This document shows positions 1 to 8,432 of a stretch of DNA of 64,000 nucleotides, piece by piece (position 1 is the first letter of the stretch; each line of letters starts with the position of its first letter). The notes beneath the pieces are model-generated. The model had not been told where the DNA came from and did no database searches. It saw only the letters and a list, made by a program, of their open reading frames with translations. A program made the translations under genes and the position numbers. Source of the stretch: Streptomyces sp. NBC_01235 (GTDB lineage: Bacteria > Actinomycetota > Actinomycetes > Streptomycetales > Streptomycetaceae); assembly GCF_035989285.1 (NCBI RefSeq), contig NZ_CP108513.1, positions 7,006,001-7,070,000 on the forward strand. Direction: 5' to 3'.

Positions 1-1958
1 AGGAAGAACACGTCGGAGGCGGCCAGCTCCTCCCGCACGCGGTCGCGGGAGAGCGCTCCCATCCACTCGACGCGGTCCGACAGCAGCGTGGAGGCGCCGA
101 TGCGCCACGTCTTGTGTCCGATCCACGCGAACCGCCACGGCAGCCCCTGTCCGTAGGCCAGTTCGGCGACCCGGGAGAACAGGTCGAGGCCCTTGCGGTC
201 CTGCATGGAGCCCACCATCACGATCCGCGGCCGCTCACCGGGTGTGCGTCTCGCCCGCGCACGGTGGGTGTCGCGCGGGACGGTGTTGTAGACCACGACC
301 GGGTCGCTCACCCCCAGCTGGCGGAACATGTCGGCCTGGGCGGTCGAGACGCACAGCACCTTCAGCCGCGGCATCAGGCTGAGCATCTCCTGGTGGCGCA
401 GCGTGTGCTGCCCGCCCTCGAAGTTCATGACGTACTCGGTCTCGTGGGCGTACAGCACCACGGACTTCCCCTGGTCCTGCAGTGCCTGCACCAACTCGTT
501 GGCCAGCGCGGACCGCCAGAACGGGGCGAGGCTGTTGACCAGGACGACCTCGGCGCCCGCCAGGTCCGCCAGGACGTCCTCGGCGCGGCTGTAGGCCCCG
601 AGGTCGAAGTAGCGGACGTCGACCGGGCTCTGCGCGAGCAGCGCCTGCGTGTAGGTGAGGACGGGGATCGCCACGCCGGTGACGTACGAGAAGCCGAGCC
701 CCAGCACGGCCAGCGAGCGCGGCCGGTCCATCCGGCCCCGCACGGCGCGCAGCGCCCGCTCGGCCCGGGACAGACCGGCGCGTCCGTCGTCGTCGGGTGA
801 CGCCCAGCGCGGGGCCGGCGGCTCGGCGGGCACGGAGGCCTGCTCGACGAGGCGCAGGACGCGCTCGGGGACGTCGTCCTGGAAGGCGATGAAGTGCTCG
901 ACGGGCTCACCGTGCACGTTGGCCGGGAACTTGCCCGAGCGCTGGAGGTCGGCGACCACGTCGACGAGCTCTCCGACGGTGCCCACGTTGCGCAGCAGCG
1001 GGTGGTTGATCGTCGGGAAGACGATGTCGAGCGGGGGCGGGCTGAAAAGGATCAGCGGGGTGCCCGCCCGCAGGGTCTGCAGGTAGGTCGTGGAGAAGAA
1101 GGTGACCGCGAGGTCGTAACCGTCGAGCCGCTCGGCGTCCAGCAGCGCCTTCTCGTCCAGGACCGTCACGTCGGGCAGGGTCCGCAGCCAGGTGAGATGG
1201 CCGTCCAGGGTGGAGGGGTGCGGCTTGATCTCCACCTCGCCGAACCCGGTGAGCGCGGCGCACAGTTCGGTGAGCTGTTCGCGGTGGTCGCCTCGGGAGA
1301 GCTTGTTCTGGTTGCTCAGCGGCTGGTCGAGCACCACGATGCGCAGCGGCTCGCCGGGGTCCTTGGCGTGCCGGTGGGTGGTGGAGCGGGCCGCCCGCAG
1401 CAGGGCCGGGTCGTCGCTGTGCCCGAGGGCGCCGGTGACGTGGACGGGCGGGTCGGCGTCGGCGGAGCGGAACAGCAGGTGGTGCGCGGTTGCCGGGCCC
1501 CAGACGCAGACGGCGGCGGGGGAGGAGGAGCCGTAGTACCAGTTCTGGTCGTGCAGTCCGGCGTCGGTCTTCTTGAAGTGGAAGTCGAGGTGGCCGTCCT
1601 GAACGAGGATCAGCGGCACGGTGCGGCCGAGGGTTCCGGCGACCCGGCGGCCGCGCTGCGACTGGTCGTTGAAGAACACCAGCCGGTCGATGCGCTCTGC
1701 ATCTGCGAACGCGCTTATTCGGTACCCGAGTTCCTCCAGGAACTCCGCGTCGCTGAGCGCCTCGTCCACCGTGAAGAGATTGCGTGCCGCAAGGCCGTCG
1801 AAACGGGCCGTGGCCTCTTCCTCGATCCATGCCGCGACGTTTCCGTCCCGGTCGGCGGTGACCAGCAGGAACGAGTGGGCCTCGGCACCCTGGGCGCGCA
1901 TGATCTCAGCGGCGAGGCCGACGCCGTTTCGGTTCTCGACAAACACAGCGATGCGCAT
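1..1958 (-). CDS. Two-part glycosyltransferase of the wall-polymer locus (3' end outside window)
   Basis: The reading frame is open from an ATG at 1958 to the left edge (652 codons seen), so the C-terminus is missing. An SD-like GGAG lies about 12 nt upstream. The N-terminal half (to about residue 400) resembles capsule/polysialyltransferase-type GT-B proteins: it has KPHPST near residue 243 and a Ser/Thr-rich FFSTTYLQTLRAGTP segment. The C-terminal half looks like a GT4 glycosyltransferase, with VYNTVPRDTHR and GSMQDRKGLDLF near residue 580. This suggests two transferase modules in one polypeptide, perhaps alternating sugar additions in a glycopolymer. It lies downstream of the GT2 and polysialyltransferase-family genes on the same strand and is probably in their operon. 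Donor and acceptor cannot be read from sequence. Confidence 0.8.
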   Translation of the reverse strand, partial: MRIAVFVENRNGVGLAAEIMRAQGAEAHSFLLVTADRDGNVAAWIEEEATARFDGLAARNLFTVDEALSDAEFLEELGYRISAFADAERIDRLVFFNDQSQRGRRVAGTLGRTVPLILVQDGHLDFHFKKTDAGLHDQNWYYGSSSPAAVCVWGPATAHHLLFRSADADPPVHVTGALGHSDDPALLRAARSTTHRHAKDPGEPLRIVVLDQPLSNQNKLSRGDHREQLTELCAALTGFGEVEIKPHPSTLDGHLTWLRTLPDVTVLDEKALLDAERLDGYDLAVTFFSTTYLQTLRAGTPLILFSPPPLDIVFPTINHPLLRNVGTVGELVDVVADLQRSGKFPANVHGEPVEHFIAFQDDVPERVLRLVEQASVPAEPPAPRWASPDDDGRAGLSRAERALRAVRGRMDRPRSLAVLGLGFSYVTGVAIPVLTYTQALLAQSPVDVRYFDLGAYSRAEDVLADLAGAEVVLVNSLAPFWRSALANELVQALQDQGKSVVLYAHETEYVMNFEGGQHTLRHQEMLSLMPRLKVLCVSTAQADMFRQLGVSDPVVVYNTVPRDTHRARARRTPGERPRIVMVGSMQDRKGLDLFSRVAELAYGQGLPWRFAWIGHKTWRIGASTLLSDRVEWMGALSRDRVREELAASDVFF

Positions 1959-2085
1959 CGATGTACCAGTCCACTCCGGGTACTTGGGGCAGCGGGAAGT
2001 CGCCCTTCTTTTGTGAATGAAATACGACCGTTTCCCCGGAGTGCGGAACCCAAAAGGAACACCCGGTGAATGTCCCGCGTCGAGG

Positions 2086-3456
2086 TCATGTCATCCGGCG
2101 GACCGTCCTGCGCAGTGCCCGCGCCCGTTGCACCGCCCGGCGTGCGGTGGAGTTGTGCGGCAGGAAGGACAGCCGCTGCGGGATGCCGCCCGGCAGCCCG
2201 AGCGAGGTCAGCCTCCTGCGCTTGAAGTACCGCTTGGTGCGCGGGCCCAGCCGGGTGCGCAGATACCGCTCGGCGACCGGACGCAGGCCCGGGTGGAGCT
2301 GAGCCTGCATCACGAAGCCGACGGTCTCGACCAGATCGGTCAGCGTCTCCGGCGGGACGGGCTTCTCGTCCTCGCGGTCCTCCAGGTCCGCCAGCAGCGC
2401 GTCGGCCAGCACGACGGGAACCCGGTTGCTGTTCTGGTAGGGGGCGAGCCGCTCCAGCAGCGACTCGGTGCCCACCCGGGCGACCGGCAGCTCGTACAGG
2501 GCGGACGCGGTGAACAGGGCGGTGGAGAAGCAGCCGGCGACCAGCGCGGGCCGCGCCTTGTCGAACAGCACCTCGGCGAGCACCGGCAGTTCCAGGACCG
2601 TCAGCTCCACGCCGAGCCGCTCCGCCTCGGTCTCCAGGGCGCGGCTGTAGCGGGCCGGGGCGCTCGGGTGCGGCTTGAAGACGACCGCGCGGTGGCCGCG
2701 GGCCACGGCGCCCCGCAGCATCCGCACATGCAGGTCCTCCTCCTCCTTCACGGAGAGGATCTCCAGCGCCGACAGGTACTGGCCGAGCAGCAGCGCGCAG
2801 TCGTCGGGCAGCGGCGGCAGGCCGGTCACGGAGTCGGCGACCTGGCCCAGCACCTTCAGGAACGCGGCCGTCGGCACGGTCCGCGCGGGCACCCCGAACT
2901 CGGTCAGCAGCAGCGGCACGAGACCCGGCACCAGGTCCAGGTGGAGCAGCCGCCGCACACGGGTGCCGATCAGCGGGTCGAGCTTGTTGCGGGTGGGCCC
3001 GTAGCTCATCAGCCCGTCGGCGTAGACCGCGACGGGTGCCCCCGGGAACAGCTGGGCGACGGCCTGGGCGGGGTTGACCTGGATGGACTCCAGGACTATC
3101 TCCACCCGGTCGTCGCCGAGGCCCCAGAGCAGCCGCAGATAGCGCTCGAAGAGGGGGACGTCGTCGGGGCGCGGCGACCAGGTGCTCGGGTGGAAGGGGC
3201 TGATGGCCTCGTTCCAGGAGAGCACCTCGTCGAAGCGGTCCCGCAGCGGCTCGAAGCCGGGCATCTCGTCGAGGGCCGGGGTGGTCTCCGGCGTCGTCGC
3301 GTTGTTGCACACCAGCAGCAGCCGTCGGTCCGACGCGGTGAAGCAGTCGGCGTCGAGGGCGGCGGCGAGGGTGGCGGCGCCGTAGAGGGTCGAGGCGCAG
3401 AAGATCTGCGTGGTGCGGCTCGTGGCGCCGGTCGTGGCGGGAGTTGTGTTCGTCAT
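2086..3456 (-). CDS. Alpha-2,8-polysialyltransferase-family protein
   Basis: A 456-residue protein with the marks of the bacterial polysialyltransferase-like (POLYST) GT-B family: YADGLMSYG near residue 143 (Asp-Gly motif), KPHPS near 258 (His-Pro motif) and CFSTALF near 308 (Ser/Thr motif). No signal peptide or membrane helix is evident, so it is probably a cytoplasmic glycosyltransferase at the membrane face using a CMP-activated nonulosonic acid, which fits the neuA and neuB genes nearby. Its ATG shares one base with the TGA of the upstream GT2 gene (TGATG), so the two are probably translationally coupled. Family assignment is fairly sure. The linkage made and the sugar used (Kdn, sialic acid or another) are inferred. 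Confidence 0.8.
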   Translation of the reverse strand: MTNTTPATTGATSRTTQIFCASTLYGAATLAAALDADCFTASDRRLLLVCNNATTPETTPALDEMPGFEPLRDRFDEVLSWNEAISPFHPSTWSPRPDDVPLFERYLRLLWGLGDDRVEIVLESIQVNPAQAVAQLFPGAPVAVYADGLMSYGPTRNKLDPLIGTRVRRLLHLDLVPGLVPLLLTEFGVPARTVPTAAFLKVLGQVADSVTGLPPLPDDCALLLGQYLSALEILSVKEEEDLHVRMLRGAVARGHRAVVFKPHPSAPARYSRALETEAERLGVELTVLELPVLAEVLFDKARPALVAGCFSTALFTASALYELPVARVGTESLLERLAPYQNSNRVPVVLADALLADLEDREDEKPVPPETLTDLVETVGFVMQAQLHPGLRPVAERYLRTRLGPRTKRYFKRRRLTSLGLPGGIPQRLSFLPHNSTARRAVQRARALRRTVRRMT

Positions 3457-4442
3457 CAGGCGGCCGCCTTGGCGGAGGTGATCTGGCGGCGCAGTCGCCG
3501 CAGCTTGGAGGAGCGGCGCAGGTCCATCCGGTCCAGGACGTCCGTGAGCAGGTCCTGCGGCATCCGCTTGATCGCGGCCGCGCTCATCGTGCGCAGCTGC
3601 TTGGCGACGGCCGGCTCGAACTTGTCGGTCTCCGCGAGGTGGTGGGCGATGATCGCGCAGTACGTGCGCACCGCCTTCGGCAGCAGCCGGTCGGCGTCCG
3701 GGTCCGCGGCCGTCTCCTCGATGACCTGGTCGAAGGCGCGGATGAAGTCCAGTTGGCGGACGTCGCCGATCTGGGTGAGGGAGGAGGCGACCCCGCGGCG
3801 GTAGAAGACGCCGTGCAGGTTCACCACGGCGAACGACTCCGCCTCCCGGTGCAGTTTCCAGATCCAGGGCCGGTCCTCGGCGGTGCGCAGACCGTCGGTG
3901 AAGTGCAGCAGACCGCGGTCGAGGAGGCGGCGGTGGTAGGCGCCGGCCCAGGCGTAGGCGTAGTCGACGGACGTGGAGCGCTCGGCGGGCAGGATCGCCC
4001 CGCGCGGGTCGAGGACCTCGCCGCGCAGCCCGTGCGGGTGGCGGACCACCGTGCGGGCGAGGCCGGTGGCCTGGACGTGGTCGGTGCGCACGAAGTCGCA
4101 GCCCAGCTCCTCGATCGCCGCGACCAGCCGGCCCAGGTGACCGCGGGCGAGCCAGTCGTCGCCGTCCAGAAACGTCAGGTATTCACCCTGGGACGCGTCG
4201 AGGCCCGTATTGCGTGCGGTGGCGAGACCGCCGTTCTCCTCATGGCGGACATAACGTACCCGGGCGACCTTCGAAAGCCCCTCGACCGCCTGTTCGAGAA
4301 TGGCGGGAGTTTCATCCTTTGAATGATCATCGACCAGTACGAACTCAAAATCGTGACTGGCGTTCAGATGAAGGCTTCTCAGGGTGTCCGGTGCGAATTG
4401 GCGGACGTTGTAGAACGGCACGATCACAGAAAGCTTTGGCAC
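3456..4442 (-). CDS. Family 2 glycosyltransferase
   Basis: A 328-residue GT2 (GT-A fold) enzyme. It opens with PKLSVIVPFYN, has VLVDDHSKDET, and carries the metal-binding FLDGDDW near residues 90-96. The start is taken as GTG at 4442, preceded by AGGG at about -12. The frame stays open far upstream, but the residues there are not glycosyltransferase-like and run into the divergent gene. It would transfer a nucleotide-activated sugar to a wall glycopolymer precursor. It is first in a leftward operon with the polysialyltransferase-family protein and the two-part glycosyltransferase, and faces the rightward neuA/neuB genes across a gap of about 200 bp that must hold both promoters. The sugar substrate is unknown. 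Confidence 0.88.
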   Translation of the reverse strand: MPKLSVIVPFYNVRQFAPDTLRSLHLNASHDFEFVLVDDHSKDETPAILEQAVEGLSKVARVRYVRHEENGGLATARNTGLDASQGEYLTFLDGDDWLARGHLGRLVAAIEELGCDFVRTDHVQATGLARTVVRHPHGLRGEVLDPRGAILPAERSTSVDYAYAWAGAYHRRLLDRGLLHFTDGLRTAEDRPWIWKLHREAESFAVVNLHGVFYRRGVASSLTQIGDVRQLDFIRAFDQVIEETAADPDADRLLPKAVRTYCAIIAHHLAETDKFEPAVAKQLRTMSAAAIKRMPQDLLTDVLDRMDLRRSSKLRRLRRQITSAKAAA

Positions 4443-4640
4443 CTGAGAAACCCTAGAAGGGCGTCCGGCGGCGGAACTTTCCGTTGCGGAGACAGGGGGT
4501 GAAATCGATGTGTCGGAATAGTGCACCCCGTGTTCCCGAAGGCGGTTGACGGGCCAGTTCGGTGTTCGGTGGCGCGTTGTTAACTTCCCGTTGAGTGGGG
4601 GTTGGGCAAAGCCAGGGATTTGCTTTCTAGCGTCGTTGCC

Positions 4641-6011
4641 GTGCCAGCAAGTACTGCGAACCCCCCACGGATTGCCGTCCTCGCGGACTCCGACACCCGA
4701 TGGAAATGGGGTGCGCTGACCGCGACGCGGATCGCGCCGTCCATGGAAACCGGATCCGGGAGCGAGGCGCAACCCGCCCCCGTCCTGGACGGTTTCCTGC
4801 TGCGCGGCCGGGCCACCCCCACCCCGCGCCAGCTGGCCGAGGTGGGCGTGCGCGCCGACTCCCTGCGCGAGGTCACCGCCGTCGAGTTCCTGCGCGCCAT
4901 GACGCGGACCCCGTACGACGTCCTCGTCCTCGCGCTCGTCGGCGGCGGCGTCCAGGCGATCCTGCACGGCCTCAAGCGGATCTGGGAGGGCGACGGGGAG
5001 GGCCGGAGCGAGCGGCCCGTCGTCGTCACCGGCTATGTCGGCGTCGTCTACGAGAAGCTCGCCGACGGTCTGCTGCTGCGGCACGGCGCCGACCTCGTCC
5101 TCGCCAACTCCCGCCAGGACGCGGAACGTTTCCGCGCCGTGTACGAGGGGGTGGGCGCCGACGCCTCGTCGGTGACCGAGGTCGCCCTGCCGTTCCTGGG
5201 CGGTGCCCCGTACACGGGTGAACACGACCCCTACACGGTCGTCTTCGCCGCGCAGCCCTCCGTTCCGGAGAACCGCAGGGACCGTACCTACCTGCTGAAC
5301 CGGCTGGTGCAGCACGCGCGGCTGCACCCCGAGCGCGAGGTGCTGCTGAAGCTCCGCTCGAAGCCGGGTGAACACACCACCCACATCGAGGAGCTGCCCT
5401 ACCAGAAGCTGGCGCAGAAGCACGGGCTGCCGCCCAACTTCCGCCTGGTGTACGGAAACATGGGCGAGGTCCTCGACCGCACCGACCTCATGGTCACGGT
5501 CAGCTCGACGGCCGCCCTGGAGTCCCTGCACCGCCGCATCCCCACGGTCGTCCTCACCGACCTCGGGGTGCGCGAGGCGCTCGGCAACCACCACTTCGTC
5601 GGCTCCGGCTGCCTCGCCTCCTGGGACCAGCTCGACGCCGGCCACCGCCCCGCCCCCGACGAGGACTGGGTGGCCCGCCAGGGTGTCGCCGCCGGCGGTA
5701 CCCCCTCGGGGGGAGGCTCGTACGCCTCCTCGTGGGACGTGGCCCGCGAACGCATCGCCAAGCTGCTCGCCCTCCCCGGCGGCCTGCCGGCCCTGACCCC
5801 CTACTACACACCCGCCACCGCACCCGGCTACCTCCCCGGCATCCTCGCCCGCCACCACCTCGGCCCCGACGGCAACCCCCTCCCCGGCGCCCCGTCCACC
5901 GACAAGGACCCGGGCCCGGTCCGCCAGATCGTCCGCCGGGCGGCACGGGGCGCCTACCGCCACGGGGTGCAGCGGGTGGCCCCGGTGATCCGGCGGATGG
6001 GGGAGCTGTGA
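4641..6011 (+). CDS. Putative GT-B-like glycosyltransferase (DUF6716-like)
   Basis: A 456-residue protein starting at GTG 4641. A TAGCGT -10-like box ends 7 nt before this codon, which suggests a leaderless transcript; in-frame TTG codons upstream are less likely. It has no membrane segment. LKLRSKPGEHTTH and LMVTVSSTAALESLHRRIPT resemble the acceptor-side and Ser-Ser/Thr segments of sialyltransferase-like GT-B enzymes, and I associate it with proteins annotated as DUF6716 putative glycosyltransferases. It heads the rightward neuA/neuB operon. A 21-bp palindromic repeat at 5697-5717 lies in frame and encodes GTPSGGG, an insertion that probably sits in a surface loop. Function is inferred from context. 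Confidence 0.75.
   Translation: MPASTANPPRIAVLADSDTRWKWGALTATRIAPSMETGSGSEAQPAPVLDGFLLRGRATPTPRQLAEVGVRADSLREVTAVEFLRAMTRTPYDVLVLALVGGGVQAILHGLKRIWEGDGEGRSERPVVVTGYVGVVYEKLADGLLLRHGADLVLANSRQDAERFRAVYEGVGADASSVTEVALPFLGGAPYTGEHDPYTVVFAAQPSVPENRRDRTYLLNRLVQHARLHPEREVLLKLRSKPGEHTTHIEELPYQKLAQKHGLPPNFRLVYGNMGEVLDRTDLMVTVSSTAALESLHRRIPTVVLTDLGVREALGNHHFVGSGCLASWDQLDAGHRPAPDEDWVARQGVAAGGTPSGGGSYASSWDVARERIAKLLALPGGLPALTPYYTPATAPGYLPGILARHHLGPDGNPLPGAPSTDKDPGPVRQIVRRAARGAYRHGVQRVAPVIRRMGEL
5697..5717. repeat. Short GC palindrome in frame within a glycosyltransferase gene
   Basis: The block of C's followed by a block of G's (CCCCCTCGGGGGG core) matches the short Streptomyces palindromes also seen at about 9880, 9970, 37143, 45334 and 49559. 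It is 21 bp, a multiple of three, so the host frame is kept. Confidence 0.6.
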
Positions 6012-6178
6012 GCGGGGACCTTCCGGCGGCACGCCACGCCCGAGACACCGCACCCGTCCGCCGCCGTGCCCGGCGTGCGGGGTCCGTCTCCCGTCCGGCT
6101 GGGGCGAGCCGCCGACGGGCGCCGTTCCGCACCGTCGCCGTGGTGCGCGTTCGCCGGTCGGTGGAGGGAGCGCCGTGA
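6008..6178 (+). CDS. Possible small Arg-rich protein between wall genes
   Basis: A GTG overlaps the stop of the preceding gene (GTGA) and opens a 56-codon frame ending at 6178, about 30 bp before the neuA start. The product is rich in Arg, Ala and Pro, has no recognisable domain, and could simply be spacer in an open frame. The stop-start overlap is the only argument for translation. Confidence 0.25.
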   Translation: MSGDLPAARHARDTAPVRRRARRAGSVSRPAGASRRRAPFRTVAVVRVRRSVEGAP

Positions 6179-6210
6179 GTCACCGTCTTTCACGTCAAGG
6201 AGAAGAGCTG

Positions 6211-7428
6211 ATGTCCTACTCACCAGCGGGCGTGCGCCGCGTGCTCGCCGTGATTCCCGCGCGCGGTGGCTCCAAGGGTGTGCCCGCGAAGAATCTCGCC
6301 CCCGTCGGCGGGGTGCCGCTGGTCGCCCGGGCGGTCCGTGAGTGCCGGGCCACCCGGCTCGTCACGGACGTGGTCGTCTCCACCGACGACCACGCCATCG
6401 CGGCGGCGGCGCGCGAGGCAGGCGCCGAGGTCGTGCTGCGCCCGGCCGCCCTCGCCGGCGACACCGCCACGTCCGAGGCCGCCGTCCTGCACGCCATGGA
6501 CGCCCACGAGGCCCTGCACGGCGCGCCCGTCGACGTCGTCCTGCTCGTCCAGTGCACCAGCCCCTTCCTCGTCCGCGAGGACGTCGACGGCGTCGCCGGC
6601 GCGGTCGTCGAGCAGGGCGCGGACACCGCGGTGACCGTCGCCCCCTTCCACGGCTTCCTCTGGCGCCACTCGGACGAGGTGAGCGAGGGCGGCTTCGGCG
6701 TCAACCACGACAAGACCCACCGCCCGCGCCGCCAGGACCGCCCCCAGGACTTCCTGGAGACCGGCGCCGCCTACGCGATGGACGCGGCCGGCTTCCGCGA
6801 GCACCGGCACCGCTTCTTCGGCCGCACGGAACTCGTCCGCACCGACCCCGCCCGGGTGCTGGAGATCGACGACCCGCACGACCTCGCCCGGGCCCGCGCC
6901 CTCGCCCCGCTTCTCGACGCGGACCTCCCCGGCGCCCTCCCCACCGCCTCCGACATCGACGCCGTCGTCCTCGACTTCGACGGCACCCAGACCGACGACC
7001 GGGTGCTGATCGACTCCGACGGACGGGAGTTCGTCTCCGTCCACCGCGGCGACGGCCTGGGCATCGCCGCCCTGCGCCGCAGCGGCCTGCGGATGCTGAT
7101 CCTCTCCACCGAACAGAACCCCGTCGTCGCCGCCCGCGCCCGGAAACTCGAGCTCCCGGTCCTGCACGGCATCGACCGCAAGGACCTCGCGCTCAAGCAG
7201 TGGTGCGAGGAACAGGGCATCGCGCCGGAGCGCGTGCTCTACGTCGGCAACGACGTCAACGACCTCCCCTGCTTCGCCCTCGTCGGCTGGCCGGTGGCGG
7301 TCGCGAGCGCCCACGACGTCGTACGCGGCGCCGCCCGCGCGGTCACCACCGTCCCCGGTGGCGACGGCGCGATCCGGGAGATCGCCGGCTGGATCCTCGG
7401 CCACTCCCTCGACACCCTCACCAAGTAA
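6211..7428 (+). CDS. neuA: CMP-nonulosonate cytidylyltransferase fused to a HAD phosphatase
   Basis: A 405-residue, two-domain protein; the ATG at 6211 has AAGGAG about 8 nt upstream. Residues 1-230 are an acylneuraminate cytidylyltransferase: VIPARGGSKGVPAKNL is the CTP-binding loop and LVQCTSPFL is also typical. From about residue 250 a HAD domain of the KDO-8-phosphate phosphatase type follows, with an intact DFDGT nucleophile motif near 254 and GNDVNDLPCF near the end. The first domain would activate a nonulosonic acid with CTP; the second could remove the 9-phosphate from the NeuB product before activation. It lies 13 bp upstream of neuB. Kdn (from mannose-6-phosphate) is a plausible sugar because S. 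coelicolor wall polymers contain Kdn, but sequence alone does not prove it. Confidence 0.9.
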   Translation: MSYSPAGVRRVLAVIPARGGSKGVPAKNLAPVGGVPLVARAVRECRATRLVTDVVVSTDDHAIAAAAREAGAEVVLRPAALAGDTATSEAAVLHAMDAHEALHGAPVDVVLLVQCTSPFLVREDVDGVAGAVVEQGADTAVTVAPFHGFLWRHSDEVSEGGFGVNHDKTHRPRRQDRPQDFLETGAAYAMDAAGFREHRHRFFGRTELVRTDPARVLEIDDPHDLARARALAPLLDADLPGALPTASDIDAVVLDFDGTQTDDRVLIDSDGREFVSVHRGDGLGIAALRRSGLRMLILSTEQNPVVAARARKLELPVLHGIDRKDLALKQWCEEQGIAPERVLYVGNDVNDLPCFALVGWPVAVASAHDVVRGAARAVTTVPGGDGAIREIAGWILGHSLDTLTK

Positions 7429-7441
7429 GGAACGTTCCGCC

Positions 7442-8389
7442 ATGAGCACCAGCAGCATCAACTCCCGCCTGCGCTTCCTCGGTTCGCGCCCCGTCGGCCC
7501 CGGTCACCCCGTCTACGTCACCGGCGAGATCGGCATCAACCACAACGGCGACCTCGACAACGCCTTCCGGCTGATCGACGCCGCCGCCGAAGCCGGCTGC
7601 GACGCCGTCAAGTTCCAGAAGCGCACGCCCGAGATCTGCACCCCGCGCGACCAGTGGGACATCGAGCGCGACACGCCCTGGGGCCGGATGACGTACATCG
7701 ACTACCGCCACCGCGTCGAGTTCGGCGAGGACGAGTACCGCCGGATCGACGCGTACTGCAAGGAGAAGGACATCGCCTGGTTCGCGTCCCCGTGGGACAC
7801 CGAGGCGGTCGCCTTCCTGGAGAAGTTCGACGTCCCCGCGCACAAGGTGGCCTCCGCCTCGCTGACGGACGACGAACTGCTGCGCGCCCTGCGCGGCACG
7901 GGCAGGACGGTCATCCTGTCCACCGGCATGTCCACCCCGAAGCAGATCCGCCACGCGGTCGAGGTCCTCGGCTCGGACAACATCCTGCTCTGCCACGCCA
8001 CGTCCACCTACCCGGCGAAGGCCGAGGAGCTCAACCTCCGCGTGATCAACACGCTGGAGCTGGAGTACCCCAACGTCCCGATCGGCTACTCCGGCCACGA
8101 GACGGGCCTGCAGACCTCCCTCGCCGCCGTCGCCCTCGGCGCGGTCTTCGTCGAGCGTCACATCACCCTCGACCGCGCGATGTGGGGCTCCGACCAGGCG
8201 GCCTCCGTCGAGCCGGGCGGCCTCAACCGCCTCGTCCGCGACATCCGCACCATCGAGGCCTCCCTCGGCGACGGCGTCAAGAAGGTCTACGACTCCGAAC
8301 TCGCCCCCATGAAGAAGCTGCGCCGCGTGTCGGGCGTCGTCACTGAGGCGGAGATCGCGGCGGCGGCGGGCGAACCGGTCGCCGTGTGA
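7442..8389 (+). CDS. neuB: Nonulosonic acid (NeuB-type) synthase without C-terminal SAF domain
   Basis: A 315-residue NeuB-family TIM-barrel enzyme. It condenses phosphoenolpyruvate with a hexose or its 6-phosphate (ManNAc or mannose type) to give a nine-carbon acid. GEIGINHNGD, DAVKFQKR, STGMSTPKQI, CHATSTYP and GYSGHETG are characteristic. Usual NeuB proteins are about 340-360 residues and end in an antifreeze-like SAF domain that covers the partner active site; here the chain stops soon after the barrel at KKLRRVSGVVTEAEI, so most or all of SAF is absent. It follows neuA by 13 bp and is clearly cotranscribed. Product identity is inferred. Confidence 0.9.
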   Translation: MSTSSINSRLRFLGSRPVGPGHPVYVTGEIGINHNGDLDNAFRLIDAAAEAGCDAVKFQKRTPEICTPRDQWDIERDTPWGRMTYIDYRHRVEFGEDEYRRIDAYCKEKDIAWFASPWDTEAVAFLEKFDVPAHKVASASLTDDELLRALRGTGRTVILSTGMSTPKQIRHAVEVLGSDNILLCHATSTYPAKAEELNLRVINTLELEYPNVPIGYSGHETGLQTSLAAVALGAVFVERHITLDRAMWGSDQAASVEPGGLNRLVRDIRTIEASLGDGVKKVYDSELAPMKKLRRVSGVVTEAEIAAAAGEPVAV

Positions 8390-8432
8390 CCTGCTCACCC
8401 CTCCGAGTGCCTTACGGGATGGTCGTCCGACG

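Noticed and set aside
894..2069. Long rightward open frame opposite the first glycosyltransferase
   Set aside because: Its product is Arg/Gly/Val-rich with no family features, while the opposite strand encodes clear glycosyltransferase motifs without a stop.
2017..3804. 595-codon rightward frame
   Set aside because: Shadow of the polysialyltransferase-family and GT2 genes; GC-rich genomes give long antisense frames.
4443..6053. N-terminal extension of the GT2 frame
   Set aside because: The frame is open, but it lies antisense to a glycosyltransferase gene and lacks any GT2 feature before PKLSVIVPFY.
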